Below, one piece after another: positions 25,724 to 34,330 of a stretch of DNA of 64,000 nt. Made by a program: the position numbers and the translations under genes. How positions within the stretch are numbered: position 1 is the stretch's first letter; the number at the start of each line of letters is the position of its first letter. Source of the stretch: an uncultured Chitinophaga sp. (GTDB taxonomy: Bacteria; Bacteroidota; Bacteroidia; Chitinophagales; Chitinophagaceae); assembly GCF_937898475.1 (NCBI RefSeq), contig NZ_CALEJS010000013.1, positions 62,001 through 126,000 on the forward strand. Reading direction: 5' to 3'. The notes below the pieces were generated by a model. It searched no databases and had not been told where the DNA came from. It was given only the letters and a program-made list of their open reading frames with translations.

Positions 25724-26611
25724 TCACTTATTAATATCTGCAATCCGTACTTTTCTCGGCTCACCCATAATGATCTCAGTGGTGGAAGTGATCACCCGCT
25801 CTCCGTTACCATAATCCAGCTCCATTTCCAGGGGTAGTACCACCGGCGCGTAGGATCCTTCAATGCGCATTTTCTCGATCAGTATCTTGTACTTGTCAGG
25901 GATCAGTCCATAGCCATGGAACAGGGTATGCGGCTCCATGGGTATCCACACATGCGCCGTCATCAAGGCATGATGGGTATTCAGTACACGCGGATCATCC
26001 TTTGCATTCTGCGCCACGTATTCTTCACAGGCCACGCCTGCAATCACCTTCTTGGCGCCCGTTCGCAGCAGCTGGTTCAGATACCCGCTTTCTCCGGGGA
26101 AGACCGGCTCCATACTGTTCAGGTCCAGCACTTCCTTATCGCCGCTGGCAATCCCGTTGATAGCGGTAATGCTCAGCTGCGATTCCTTCTGAAAATCAGC
26201 AAAATAATGGTACCTGGCCGAAGTGCTTTTACTGGTCATCTGTATGCTGAACTGTGGCGCCTTACTGCTGTAGTAGATCACAATATCCTCTCCCCCGTCT
26301 TTTACCAGCTGGTTGCCCTGGAATGCCGCGGTTTCCTGGTATACGGCCACATCAAACTCAAAAGTGCTGTCTATCCTGACTTTTTCGTCTCCCCCGATGA
26401 TCAGGGAAGGATCCTGCCTGGCCGGCTTCCTGATACTGAGCGGGTCTCCCTCCCCGTCGGCCGGTACGGCGTCTTCTTCATCTTCCTTTGCCTGCGCCGG
26501 AGCACTTTGTGCCGGCTGGCCTTTTATCTTATCTGTCATCTTTTTTAACCACTGTGCCTGCAGGGAAGATACGCACATGGTTAACCACACAAATAACAAT
26601 AATGGTTTCAT
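25724..26611 (-). CDS. Secreted DUF4412-like protein
   Basis: The 295-residue protein has a signal peptide (LLLFVWLTMCVSSLQAQ) followed by a low-complexity linker rich in A, E, D and P (residues 33-58). The main domain (about 70-295) resembles DUF4412-type proteins of Bacteroidota, with the characteristic KKVIAGVACEEYVA segment and a C-terminal EIIMGEPRKV. Location is probably periplasmic or the outer surface, with function unknown. Family assignment is by pattern only. Confidence 0.65.
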   Translation of the reverse strand: MKPLLLFVWLTMCVSSLQAQWLKKMTDKIKGQPAQSAPAQAKEDEEDAVPADGEGDPLSIRKPARQDPSLIIGGDEKVRIDSTFEFDVAVYQETAAFQGNQLVKDGGEDIVIYYSSKAPQFSIQMTSKSTSARYHYFADFQKESQLSITAINGIASGDKEVLDLNSMEPVFPGESGYLNQLLRTGAKKVIAGVACEEYVAQNAKDDPRVLNTHHALMTAHVWIPMEPHTLFHGYGLIPDKYKILIEKMRIEGSYAPVVLPLEMELDYGNGERVITSTTEIIMGEPRKVRIADINK

Positions 26612-26765
26612 AGGTTAGTTTCAGCAGCAAGGTACAAATTAGAAATTAATAATATAAGTAGGTAGGCGGTACTGCACTACCTTACCCGAAAAAGAAGTAT
26701 CTTAAATACGAACAATATAGGAGCAGATCATCACGAAGCAAACGAAGAAATCAAAGGAAACAAAG

Positions 26766-29700
26766 ATGTCACAGCCAGGCGAAATAATTTATGCAGGCAG
26801 CATATCACAGGGTCAGTCCGGATCCTCCCAAGGTCTTCCCTGCCCCTCATTGCGGGGAGCAGCAAAGCTCTTTTTGTTCGCCTTAACCGTTATCCTGTCT
26901 GCCTGCACCACCAGGCAAACATCGCCGACCCTCTTCCAACAGCTTCCCTCCTCCTACACCAATATTGATTTCAGCAACGATCTCCGCTACGACGAGCGTT
27001 TCAATATCTATACCTACCGCAATTTCTATAACGGTGGCGGTGTAGCCATTGGCGATATCAACCTCGACGGCCTCCCGGATATCTTCTTCACCGCCAACAT
27101 GCTTCCCAACCGCCTTTACCTCAACAAAGGCAATATGCAGTTTGAAGACATCACCCGGCAGGCTGGTATCCGCAAGAAAGGGAAATGGTCTACCGGCGTC
27201 AGCATGGCAGATATCAATGGCGACGGATGGCTGGATATCTATGTATGCAACAGTGGTGACGTACAGGGAGAACAGCGGGAGAATGAACTGTACATCAACA
27301 ACGGCAACGGCACCTTTACAGAAAAAGCAGGTGAATACGGACTGAACGACCGCGGATTTTCCACCCACGCTGCCTTCTTTGACTATGACCATGATGGCGA
27401 CCTGGATATGTTCCTCCTCAATAATTCCTTTAAACCCATCGGCCGCTTTAACCTGCACGAAAATGAAAGACATAAGCGCGACTCTGTCGGTGGCCATAAA
27501 TTCTTCCGTAACGACGGCCATCACTTTACTGACATCAGCGAAGCAGCAGGCATCTATGGCAGCGCCATTGGCTTTGGCCTAGGCGTTACCGTTGGCGACG
27601 TGGATAATGATGGCTGGCAGGACATCTACGTATGCAATGATTTTTTTGAACGCGATTACCTGTACATCAACCAGCACAACGGCACTTTTAAAGAATGCCT
27701 GGAAGACCAGATGTACAGCATCAGCAGTTCCTCCATGGGCGCTGATATGGCAGACATTAACAACGACGGCGCACCGGAGGTATTTGTAACGGAAATGCTG
27801 CCCGAAGACAACGCACGGCTTAAAACCAACACCACCTTCGAGAACTGGGATAAATACCAGCTGAACCTGCGTTACGATTATTATCACCAGTTTACCCGCA
27901 ATACCCTGCAGCTGAACAACGGCAACAACACATTCAGCGAAATAGGCCGCTTTGCAGGCGTAGCCGCTACAGACTGGAGCTGGGGTGCGCTCATCGCCGA
28001 TCTTGATAACGACGGCAGAAAAGATATCTTTGTGGCTAACGGCATTTACCAGGACCTTACCAACGAAGATTACATACAATACATCTCCAACGAAACCTTC
28101 TTCAAGGAGATAGTGGCAGGTAAAGCCAATTTCAAGAAACTGATAGACCTGATTCCCTCCCGCCCGGTTGCCAGCTACGCCTTCTGCAACAACGGCGATC
28201 TTACCTTCACCAACAAAGCGGCCGAATGGGGGCTGGACCAACCGGGATTCAGCAATGGCGCCGCCTATGCAGACCTGGACAATGACGGTGATCTAGACCT
28301 GGTAGTGAACAATGTGAACATGCCCTGCTTTATATACCGGAATGAAACCATGCAGCAATACCCCGGGCATGCGTTCCTCAAAGTAAGCCTTGACGGACAG
28401 GGTAATAACCGTTTCGGCATCGGCGCCAACGTGACCGTGTACTATAACAATACCATTGCCTGCCAGGAGCAAATGCCCATGCGCGGGTTCCAGTCTACAG
28501 TAGATCACCGCCTCAACTTCGGCCTGGGCCGCACCACCGGTATAGACTCCGTTGTAGTGAAATGGCCTGACGGGAAAGCGAACATTATCCACCGGCCATC
28601 TCTTAACACGCATATCACCGTAAAACAAAGCGAAGCGCTGCCCGCTCATCATACCACCGTTACACCTGCAGCTACCCTCTTCACAGCCGGCAATAACAAC
28701 TACGGCATTGATTTTATACACCATGAAAACGAGTTTGCAGACTTTGACAGGGACCGCCTTATTTACCATATGCTCTCTACCGCTGGTCCGCGTATAGCCA
28801 AAGGCGATGTAAACAAAGATGGCCTGGAAGACATCTTCATCTGCGGCGCCAAAGACCAGGCAGGCGCTTTATATGTGCAAGGCGCCAATGGTCATTTTAG
28901 GCGGACCAACGAAGCCTTGCTGGAAAAGGATAAAGTGAGTGAAGATACAGACGCCCTGTTTTTTGATGCTGATGGCGACGGTGATGCCGACCTCTATGTA
29001 TGCAGCGGCGGTAATGAATTTGCGCCCGGCGCTGCTGCATTAACAGACCGTTTGTATATCAATGATGGCAAAGGCCTGTTCAGCAAAGCTGCACGGGCGC
29101 TGCCCTCCGGTATTTTCGAAAGCAGCAGCTGTGTGCGCGCAGCAGACTATGACGGAGATGGTGACCTGGACCTTTTTGTAGGCGTACGGTTAATACCGCA
29201 CCAATACGGTTATCCCTGCAACGGATACCTGCTGAACAACAATGGCAAAGGCGTGTTCACTGACCAGACATCCACCGCCGCACCCAGCCTCCTGAAAACA
29301 GGTATGATGACAGATGCTGCCTGGACAGACATTGATAATGATGCCAAACCTGACCTGGTATTATGCGGGGAGTATATGCCGGTGCGCATTTTTCATAACC
29401 AGGGCGGGCGCCTGGAAGAAATCACTACCGGCGCAGGCCTGGAAAAAAGCAAGGGCTGGTGGAACCGGCTTGCTATAGCGGATGTTAACGGCGACGGCTA
29501 CCCTGATATTGTTGCCGCCAACCATGGCCTGAACTCCCGCTTCAAAGCCACTGCCGCCAGGCCGGTATGCATGTACACAGCAGATTTTGACAACAGCGGC
29601 GCCGTAAAGCAGATCCTTACCTGCTACAATAAAGACACGGCCTATCCCCTGGTATTGCGTCATGACCTTATCAGCGTAATACCTCACCTCAAAAAGAAAT

Positions 29701-30200
29701 ACCTGCAGTATGAACAGTACAAACAGCAGCGCATAGAAGATATTTTCACGCCTGCGGAGCTAAACAGGGCCGTGAAGATGGAAGCATACACTCTGCAGAG
29801 CGCCGTATTGATCAACAACCGGAAAGGCGGCTTTACCATGGAGCCATTACCGGCGGCGGCCCAGTTCTCACCCATGTATGGCATGGTGGTGGCAGACTAT
29901 GACGGCGATGGTAAAACTGATATTCTAATGGGTGGCAATTTCTACCAGAGCAAGCCCGAAGCAGGCATTTATGACGCCAGCTATGGCACACTGCTGAAGG
30001 GTGATGGCAAGGGCCATTTCAGCGCGCTGACAGCGCAGCAAAGCGGCATTCGTATCCGCGGGGCTGTACGTGATATGACCTTGCTGAAAGCCGGGAACCG
30101 CCAACTCCTGCTGGCAGCCATGAGCAACGAAGCCGTAAAAGTGCTGGTTGTTAACAGCCTGCCTTTAACTCACCATCAGGCTGCATCCCCGCAGCGCTGA
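26766..30200 (+). CDS. Large FG-GAP/VCBS and ASPIC-UnbV repeat lipoprotein
   Basis: The 1144-residue protein has a hydrophobic signal ending in a lipobox at C47 (VILSACTTRQ), preceded by an unusually long polar stretch. Many Ca-binding FG-GAP/VCBS units follow, recognisable by DxNxDGxxD loops such as GDINLDGLPDIF and DLDNDGDLDLVV. An ASPIC/UnbV-like region (GIGANVTVYYNN to VVVKWPDGKANI, about 555-620) sits between two beta-propeller blocks. Proteins of this type are common surface or secreted proteins next to SusC/D systems, with unproven binding roles. It overlaps the converging LuxE-like gene by 36 nt. Confidence 0.87.
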   Translation: MSQPGEIIYAGSISQGQSGSSQGLPCPSLRGAAKLFLFALTVILSACTTRQTSPTLFQQLPSSYTNIDFSNDLRYDERFNIYTYRNFYNGGGVAIGDINLDGLPDIFFTANMLPNRLYLNKGNMQFEDITRQAGIRKKGKWSTGVSMADINGDGWLDIYVCNSGDVQGEQRENELYINNGNGTFTEKAGEYGLNDRGFSTHAAFFDYDHDGDLDMFLLNNSFKPIGRFNLHENERHKRDSVGGHKFFRNDGHHFTDISEAAGIYGSAIGFGLGVTVGDVDNDGWQDIYVCNDFFERDYLYINQHNGTFKECLEDQMYSISSSSMGADMADINNDGAPEVFVTEMLPEDNARLKTNTTFENWDKYQLNLRYDYYHQFTRNTLQLNNGNNTFSEIGRFAGVAATDWSWGALIADLDNDGRKDIFVANGIYQDLTNEDYIQYISNETFFKEIVAGKANFKKLIDLIPSRPVASYAFCNNGDLTFTNKAAEWGLDQPGFSNGAAYADLDNDGDLDLVVNNVNMPCFIYRNETMQQYPGHAFLKVSLDGQGNNRFGIGANVTVYYNNTIACQEQMPMRGFQSTVDHRLNFGLGRTTGIDSVVVKWPDGKANIIHRPSLNTHITVKQSEALPAHHTTVTPAATLFTAGNNNYGIDFIHHENEFADFDRDRLIYHMLSTAGPRIAKGDVNKDGLEDIFICGAKDQAGALYVQGANGHFRRTNEALLEKDKVSEDTDALFFDADGDGDADLYVCSGGNEFAPGAAALTDRLYINDGKGLFSKAARALPSGIFESSSCVRAADYDGDGDLDLFVGVRLIPHQYGYPCNGYLLNNNGKGVFTDQTSTAAPSLLKTGMMTDAAWTDIDNDAKPDLVLCGEYMPVRIFHNQGGRLEEITTGAGLEKSKGWWNRLAIADVNGDGYPDIVAANHGLNSRFKATAARPVCMYTADFDNSGAVKQILTCYNKDTAYPLVLRHDLISVIPHLKKKYLQYEQYKQQRIEDIFTPAELNRAVKMEAYTLQSAVLINNRKGGFTMEPLPAAAQFSPMYGMVVADYDGDGKTDILMGGNFYQSKPEAGIYDASYGTLLKGDGKGHFSALTAQQSGIRIRGAVRDMTLLKAGNRQLLLAAMSNEAVKVLVVNSLPLTHHQAASPQR

Positions 30201-31154
30201 ATTATCCAAACGCCCCAGTACTTCAAAACTGCCGTCGGCATGCAGCCTGCCAATATCTTCCGTGGCAATGAACGCGCAGGAATATACGTTGGCCAGGTCT
30301 ATTACATTGATCACACCGGACGATTTGCCAGTGAACAGCTGGAAAGGATCATTTTCATCGCGCAGCAGCACCTTCATCCAGGGAGGTGTGTTGAAGATGC
30401 CCTCGCCATAGGAATAGGCCTGCGACAATAACTCTGTCATACCATATTCTGCATGTACGGCCGCTACCCCCAGCCGCTCCTGTAAAAAGGCATGCACCTG
30501 TGAGCGGGTCCATTCTTCCCTGCGGCCTTTCATGCCGCCGGTTTCCATAACGATGGTATGTTTCAGGGAGAGGCTGTATTTCTCCGCAAAATCGAGCAAA
30601 CCGAAGGTAACGCCGATGAGCAGGGCCTTTTGCCCGCGGGCTTCCATTTCCTGCAGCTGTGCATACAGCTTTTCATGTTCGTACAGGTAAAAGCCGCTGC
30701 CCGCATGCCCGCTGCGGCGGATCATTTCCTGCACCATGACCACCAGCGATGAATGCTGCCGTTCCAGGTAGGAAGGCAGCAATCCTACCACCACATAATC
30801 GCTTACAGGGCCGTAAAACCGTTCAAAGGCAGTGATAAAGCTACGCTCATACAGCGCCGCCTCTTTTACCAGGTGGCGGCTGTTCACCGTTTGTGTGGTG
30901 CCGCTGCTTTCAAATATCAGCTCCGGCTCAAAGCTGCCGGTGGTAACGGCATGCGTTTTAAAGAACTGTATAGGCAGAAAAGGAATATCGGTAAGGCCAT
31001 TCACCGTTTCCGGCCGGATGTGCAGGGCATCGGTATAGGCCTGGTACAGGGCGTTATGCCGGTACTGATAACGGAAAAGGTCAAGGGCCGCCGGTTCAAT
31101 ATCCGGCCCCTGCAGGGTAAAAATACGTTCCGGGGACACGCCGTTCATGATCAT
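30165..31154 (-). CDS. LuxE-like acyl-protein synthetase
   Basis: The protein (329 residues from the ATG ending at 31154; GTG at 31169 and ATG at 31148 are alternatives) has the LuxE/acyl-adenylating features FESSGTTQTVNSRH and VHAEYGMTELLSQAYSYG. LuxE activates fatty acids for the LuxCD reductase in bioluminescence, but no LuxC, LuxD or luciferase genes are here. Orphan LuxE-like proteins in Bacteroidota may activate other carboxylates, and the substrate is unknown. Its 3' end overlaps the FG-GAP lipoprotein gene by 36 nt on the other strand. Confidence 0.85.
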   Translation of the reverse strand: MIMNGVSPERIFTLQGPDIEPAALDLFRYQYRHNALYQAYTDALHIRPETVNGLTDIPFLPIQFFKTHAVTTGSFEPELIFESSGTTQTVNSRHLVKEAALYERSFITAFERFYGPVSDYVVVGLLPSYLERQHSSLVVMVQEMIRRSGHAGSGFYLYEHEKLYAQLQEMEARGQKALLIGVTFGLLDFAEKYSLSLKHTIVMETGGMKGRREEWTRSQVHAFLQERLGVAAVHAEYGMTELLSQAYSYGEGIFNTPPWMKVLLRDENDPFQLFTGKSSGVINVIDLANVYSCAFIATEDIGRLHADGSFEVLGRLDNSALRGCSLMVS

Positions 31155-31211
31155 TTTTAAAAACGGCACAAAGTTACGACCGCCCGGGTAACAAATGGCA
31201 CCCTAAACGCG

Positions 31212-31243
31212 TTTATTAATATAAAATAATTAACGTAGGTTTG
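31212..31243 (+). promoter_or_regulatory. Promoter giving a near-leaderless lipoprotein mRNA
   Basis: TTTA at 31212-31215, a 20 nt spacer and TAGGTTTG at 31236-31243 (perfect TAnnTTTG). The start codon is at 31248, so transcription would begin at or within a few bases of the ATG. Confidence 0.55.
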
Positions 31244-31247
31244 TTTT

Positions 31248-31703
31248 ATGAAGAAAATACTTCCACTGTTTGCGGTGGCCGCCCTGGTACTGGCTACCGC
31301 CTGCTCAAAGGATGATAACCTTGGTACCAAACCGCAGATCAGCTTCAAGTCCTATTCCATCCCATATATTCTTGACAGCCTGGTAGACAACTTTGATGTG
31401 ACCTTCCAGATAAAAGACGGGGACGGCGACCTTGAAAACCTCTTCTACTTCCTTCCTATCATTGACAGCGACCCTGCTACCGCCACAGATACGGTTTTCC
31501 AGTTCCGCCGCATGCCGGATATCGGCACGCACAGAGGTGGCAAGATAGATGCAGAGCTGATCTATAATATGGTAGGGACCGACTTTAAGATCTATAACAG
31601 CACCACCCAGCCAGACAGCCTGCGCCTGAAGGTTTTTGTAGTGGATGAAGCAGGCAACAGCAGCGACACCATCCTGACTCCTAAATTGGGTATCGTCAAA
31701 TAA
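31248..31703 (+). CDS. Hypothetical lipoprotein
   Basis: A 151-residue lipoprotein with signal peptide and lipobox cysteine C19 (LATACSKDD). The CSKDD start puts acidic residues at +3 and +4, similar to some surface lipoprotein export signals in Bacteroidota. The rest looks like a single beta-sandwich (FDVTFQIKDGDGDLENLFYF to LRLKVFVVDEAGNSSDT) of unknown function. It is divergent from the LuxE-like gene and followed by a strong terminator, so it is probably monocistronic. Confidence 0.8.
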   Translation: MKKILPLFAVAALVLATACSKDDNLGTKPQISFKSYSIPYILDSLVDNFDVTFQIKDGDGDLENLFYFLPIIDSDPATATDTVFQFRRMPDIGTHRGGKIDAELIYNMVGTDFKIYNSTTQPDSLRLKVFVVDEAGNSSDTILTPKLGIVK

Positions 31704-31729
31704 TTACGGAATAAATAACTTAGTTTGTG

Positions 31730-31768
31730 AAAGGATTCCTTTTTTACAGGAATCCTTTTATTTTTTAG
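31730..31768 (+). terminator. Rho-independent terminator after lipoprotein gene
   Basis: A perfect 11-bp stem (AAAGGATTCCT at 31730-31740 with 31748-31758), 7 nt loop, then TATTTTTTAG. It lies 27 nt after the lipoprotein stop and just before the carboxylase gene. Confidence 0.88.
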
Positions 31769-31789
31769 CTTTACCCCTCATTTATACAC

Positions 31790-33328
31790 ATGGATAAGAT
31801 CGAACAACTTCAGGATAAGATAAAGGAAGCAGCCCTGGGCGGCGGAACTGCCCGTATTGCCTCCCAGCATAAGAAAGGCAAGCTCACTGCCCGCGAAAGA
31901 CTGCAGCTGCTGATGGATGAAGGCTCTTTCGAAGAGCTGGACATGCTGGTGGCCAACCGCAACCGCGGCCTGACCACTGACCAGGAACAGTTCCTGGGCG
32001 ATGGGGTGGTTACCGGTTATGGCACGATCCATGGCCGCCTGGTATATGTGTTCTCACAGGACTTTACTGTATACGGCGGCAGCCTTTCTGAACCGCATGC
32101 CCGCAAGATCTGCAAGATCATGGACCTTGCCATGGAGAATGGCGCACCTTTGATAGGGCTGAACGACAGCGGAGGCGCCCGCATCCAGGAAGGGGTGGTA
32201 AGCCTGGGCGGTTATGCCGACATCTTTTACCGCAACACCCGCGCATCCGGTGTGATACCGCAACTGTCTGCCATTATGGGGCCCTGCGCCGGCGGGGCAG
32301 TGTACTCCCCCGCCATTACAGACTTCATCCTGATGGTTGAGCAAACCTCCTATATGTTCGTTACAGGGCCCAACGTGGTAAAGACCGTTACCCATGAAGA
32401 AGTAACGGCAGAGGAGCTGGGTGGCGCCCAGACCCATGCCAGCAAGAGCGGGGTAACCCATTTTGCCTGCGCCAACGAAGTAGAATGTATTCAATACATT
32501 AAACGGCTGCTCACTTATATACCGCAAAACTGTGAAGAAAATGCGCCGGTATATCCCTATGAGCCCGTCAATGAGCAACGCGAGCCGCTGAACACGATCA
32601 TCCCCCTGCATCCCAACCAGCCGTATGATATGAAGGAAGTGATCGAACAGATCGTGGATGCCGGGAGCTTCTTTGAGGTACACAAGGATTTTGCAGAGAA
32701 CATCATTGTAGGGTTTGCCCTCATTGCCGGCCGCAGCATTGGTATTGTAGCCAACCAGCCCGCACACCTGGCCGGCGTACTGGATATACACGCCTCCGTT
32801 AAAGGCGCCCGTTTTACCCGCTTCTGCGATGCTTTCAATATTCCTTTGCTGGTGCTGGTAGACGTACCGGGTTTTTTACCCGGTACAGACCAGGAGTGGA
32901 ACGCCATCATCACCAACGGAGCCAAACTGCTGTATGCCCTGAGCGAGGCTACCGTACCCAAGATCACGGTAACCACCCGTAAGGCTTACGGTGGCGCTTA
33001 CTGCGTTATGAATTCCAAACACATCGGGGCCGACCTGAACTTCGCATTCCCGCAGGCGGAGATAGCCGTAATGGGCCCGAAAGGCGCCGTAGAGATCATC
33101 TTCAAAAAAGAAATAGAGACCGCCCCCGATCCGGAGGCGCGTATGAATGAACTGGTGGCAGAATATACTGAACGGTTTGCCAACCCATACCTGGCAGCAG
33201 AAAAAGGATATATTGACGAAGTGATCATGCCTGATCAGACCCGCATAAAGCTCATCAAAGGTTTTAAGATGCTCGAGAATAAAGTGATAAATATGCCCAG
33301 GAAAAAACACGGTAATATACCTTTGTAA
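31790..33328 (+). CDS. Acyl-CoA carboxylase beta (carboxyltransferase) subunit
   Basis: The 512-residue protein has the crotonase-like two-half structure of propionyl/methylmalonyl-CoA carboxyltransferases: LNDSGGARIQEGVVSLGGYA and GPCAGGAVYSPAITDF in the first half, and VDVPGFLPGTDQEWNAII and GPKGAVEIIFKKEIE in the second. It moves CO2 from carboxybiotin to an acyl-CoA, usually propionyl-CoA. No biotin carboxylase or biotin carrier gene is nearby, so partners are encoded elsewhere. A TAGCTTTA box (31766-31773) may be its promoter. Confidence 0.93.
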   Translation: MDKIEQLQDKIKEAALGGGTARIASQHKKGKLTARERLQLLMDEGSFEELDMLVANRNRGLTTDQEQFLGDGVVTGYGTIHGRLVYVFSQDFTVYGGSLSEPHARKICKIMDLAMENGAPLIGLNDSGGARIQEGVVSLGGYADIFYRNTRASGVIPQLSAIMGPCAGGAVYSPAITDFILMVEQTSYMFVTGPNVVKTVTHEEVTAEELGGAQTHASKSGVTHFACANEVECIQYIKRLLTYIPQNCEENAPVYPYEPVNEQREPLNTIIPLHPNQPYDMKEVIEQIVDAGSFFEVHKDFAENIIVGFALIAGRSIGIVANQPAHLAGVLDIHASVKGARFTRFCDAFNIPLLVLVDVPGFLPGTDQEWNAIITNGAKLLYALSEATVPKITVTTRKAYGGAYCVMNSKHIGADLNFAFPQAEIAVMGPKGAVEIIFKKEIETAPDPEARMNELVAEYTERFANPYLAAEKGYIDEVIMPDQTRIKLIKGFKMLENKVINMPRKKHGNIPL

Positions 33329-33334
33329 TGCACT

Positions 33335-34201
33335 ATGCGAGCATTTTTTAACTTCTTCATCTTCAGTTCCGTCTATATCGCCCTGTGTGCCTTTCTGATG
33401 ATCTGGCAGACAGACAGGGTCCTTGGACTGCAATGGGACTGTCAATCCTATGCTGACTATTTTAATTACTATGCTTTTGCTTTCTTTTCCACCATCTGCA
33501 GCTATAATTTTCACTGGTACCTTACACCGGCAGATTATTCCACCTCAGAGCGCATCCTCTGGGGCGCCCGGCATAAAACGCTGCAGCTGGCACTCTGCGC
33601 CATTGGCGCTATAGGCGCGCTGTATTTTGCCTGGTCGTTGAAACACCACTGGCTGCCCCTGAGCGGCGGCGCTGTGCTCACCTTCCTGTACTCAGCGCCC
33701 AAACTGCCGCAGAAAGCCTTTGTGTGGCTGAGAAAGATCGCCATTGGCAAAACCGTGTTCCTCACCTTTGTGTGGATGTACGTCACCTCCGTATTACCGG
33801 TACTGATCTCCTGCTCGCCCATTACACCGGCAGCCATCTATTTTTGCCTGCACCGCTTCTTCCTGATCTACGCCATCTGCATTCTCTTTGATTACCGCGA
33901 CGTGGAATCAGACAAACAACAAGGCATCCGCAGCCTGATTACCTGGCTGCCTGCCAACCAGCTGTTCCGTATCTACTACTTTTCCCTGGTGCTGGCCGCA
34001 GCCACAGCGCTGCTACTTCTGCCGCACAGCTCCCTCCCGGTAGTGGCCACCCTGCTGGTTCCCGTCATCATCACTGCCCTGCTTACACGCAATGCCCGCT
34101 ATAACCGGTCCGACTATATGTACTATTTCGTACTCGACGGGCTCATGATGTTGTCAGCCTTACTACACCTGATGCTCAGTTTGAAGTTTGAGGTTCGTTA
34201 G
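33335..34201 (+). CDS. UbiA-like integral membrane protein
   Basis: A 288-residue protein with about eight or nine membrane helices. One cytoplasmic loop has FDYRDVESDKQQGIRSL, matching the second Asp-rich motif of UbiA prenyltransferases. The first Asp-rich motif (NDxxD) is not present at its expected place (CSYNFHWYLTPADYS), so prenyl-transfer activity is doubtful. It starts 6 nt after the carboxylase stop and is probably co-transcribed. Its last residues (LKFEVR) are encoded by the arm of a word palindrome. Confidence 0.7.
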   Translation: MRAFFNFFIFSSVYIALCAFLMIWQTDRVLGLQWDCQSYADYFNYYAFAFFSTICSYNFHWYLTPADYSTSERILWGARHKTLQLALCAIGAIGALYFAWSLKHHWLPLSGGAVLTFLYSAPKLPQKAFVWLRKIAIGKTVFLTFVWMYVTSVLPVLISCSPITPAAIYFCLHRFFLIYAICILFDYRDVESDKQQGIRSLITWLPANQLFRIYYFSLVLAAATALLLLPHSSLPVVATLLVPVIITALLTRNARYNRSDYMYYFVLDGLMMLSALLHLMLSLKFEVR

Positions 34202-34283
34202 ATGTTGGAGGCTTAATTAGTGTCCCGCCACACATCACGAACCTGTAACCTTCAACGAACTTCAAACCTCAAACTTCAAACTT
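34178..34283. repeat. Word palindrome overlapping the UbiA-like 3' end
   Basis: Left arm 34178-34200 contains GTTTGAAGTTTGAGGTTCGT and includes the last codons and stop of the UbiA-like gene. Right arm from 34254 (AACGAACTTCAAACCTCAAA and onward) is its near-perfect complement. The loop is about 53 nt. It shares its word with four other loci. Confidence 0.75.
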
Positions 34284-34309
34284 GAAACGTTGAACTTTTC
34301 CTATTTTTG
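34282..34309 (+). promoter_or_regulatory. Promoter of M42 peptidase gene
   Basis: TTG (34282-34284), 17 nt spacer, TATTTTTG (34302-34309), a perfect TAnnTTTG. The start codon is 21 nt further. The -33 part lies at the edge of the preceding word palindrome. Confidence 0.55.
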
Positions 34310-34330
34310 CCTGATAATAATCCGTTGATC

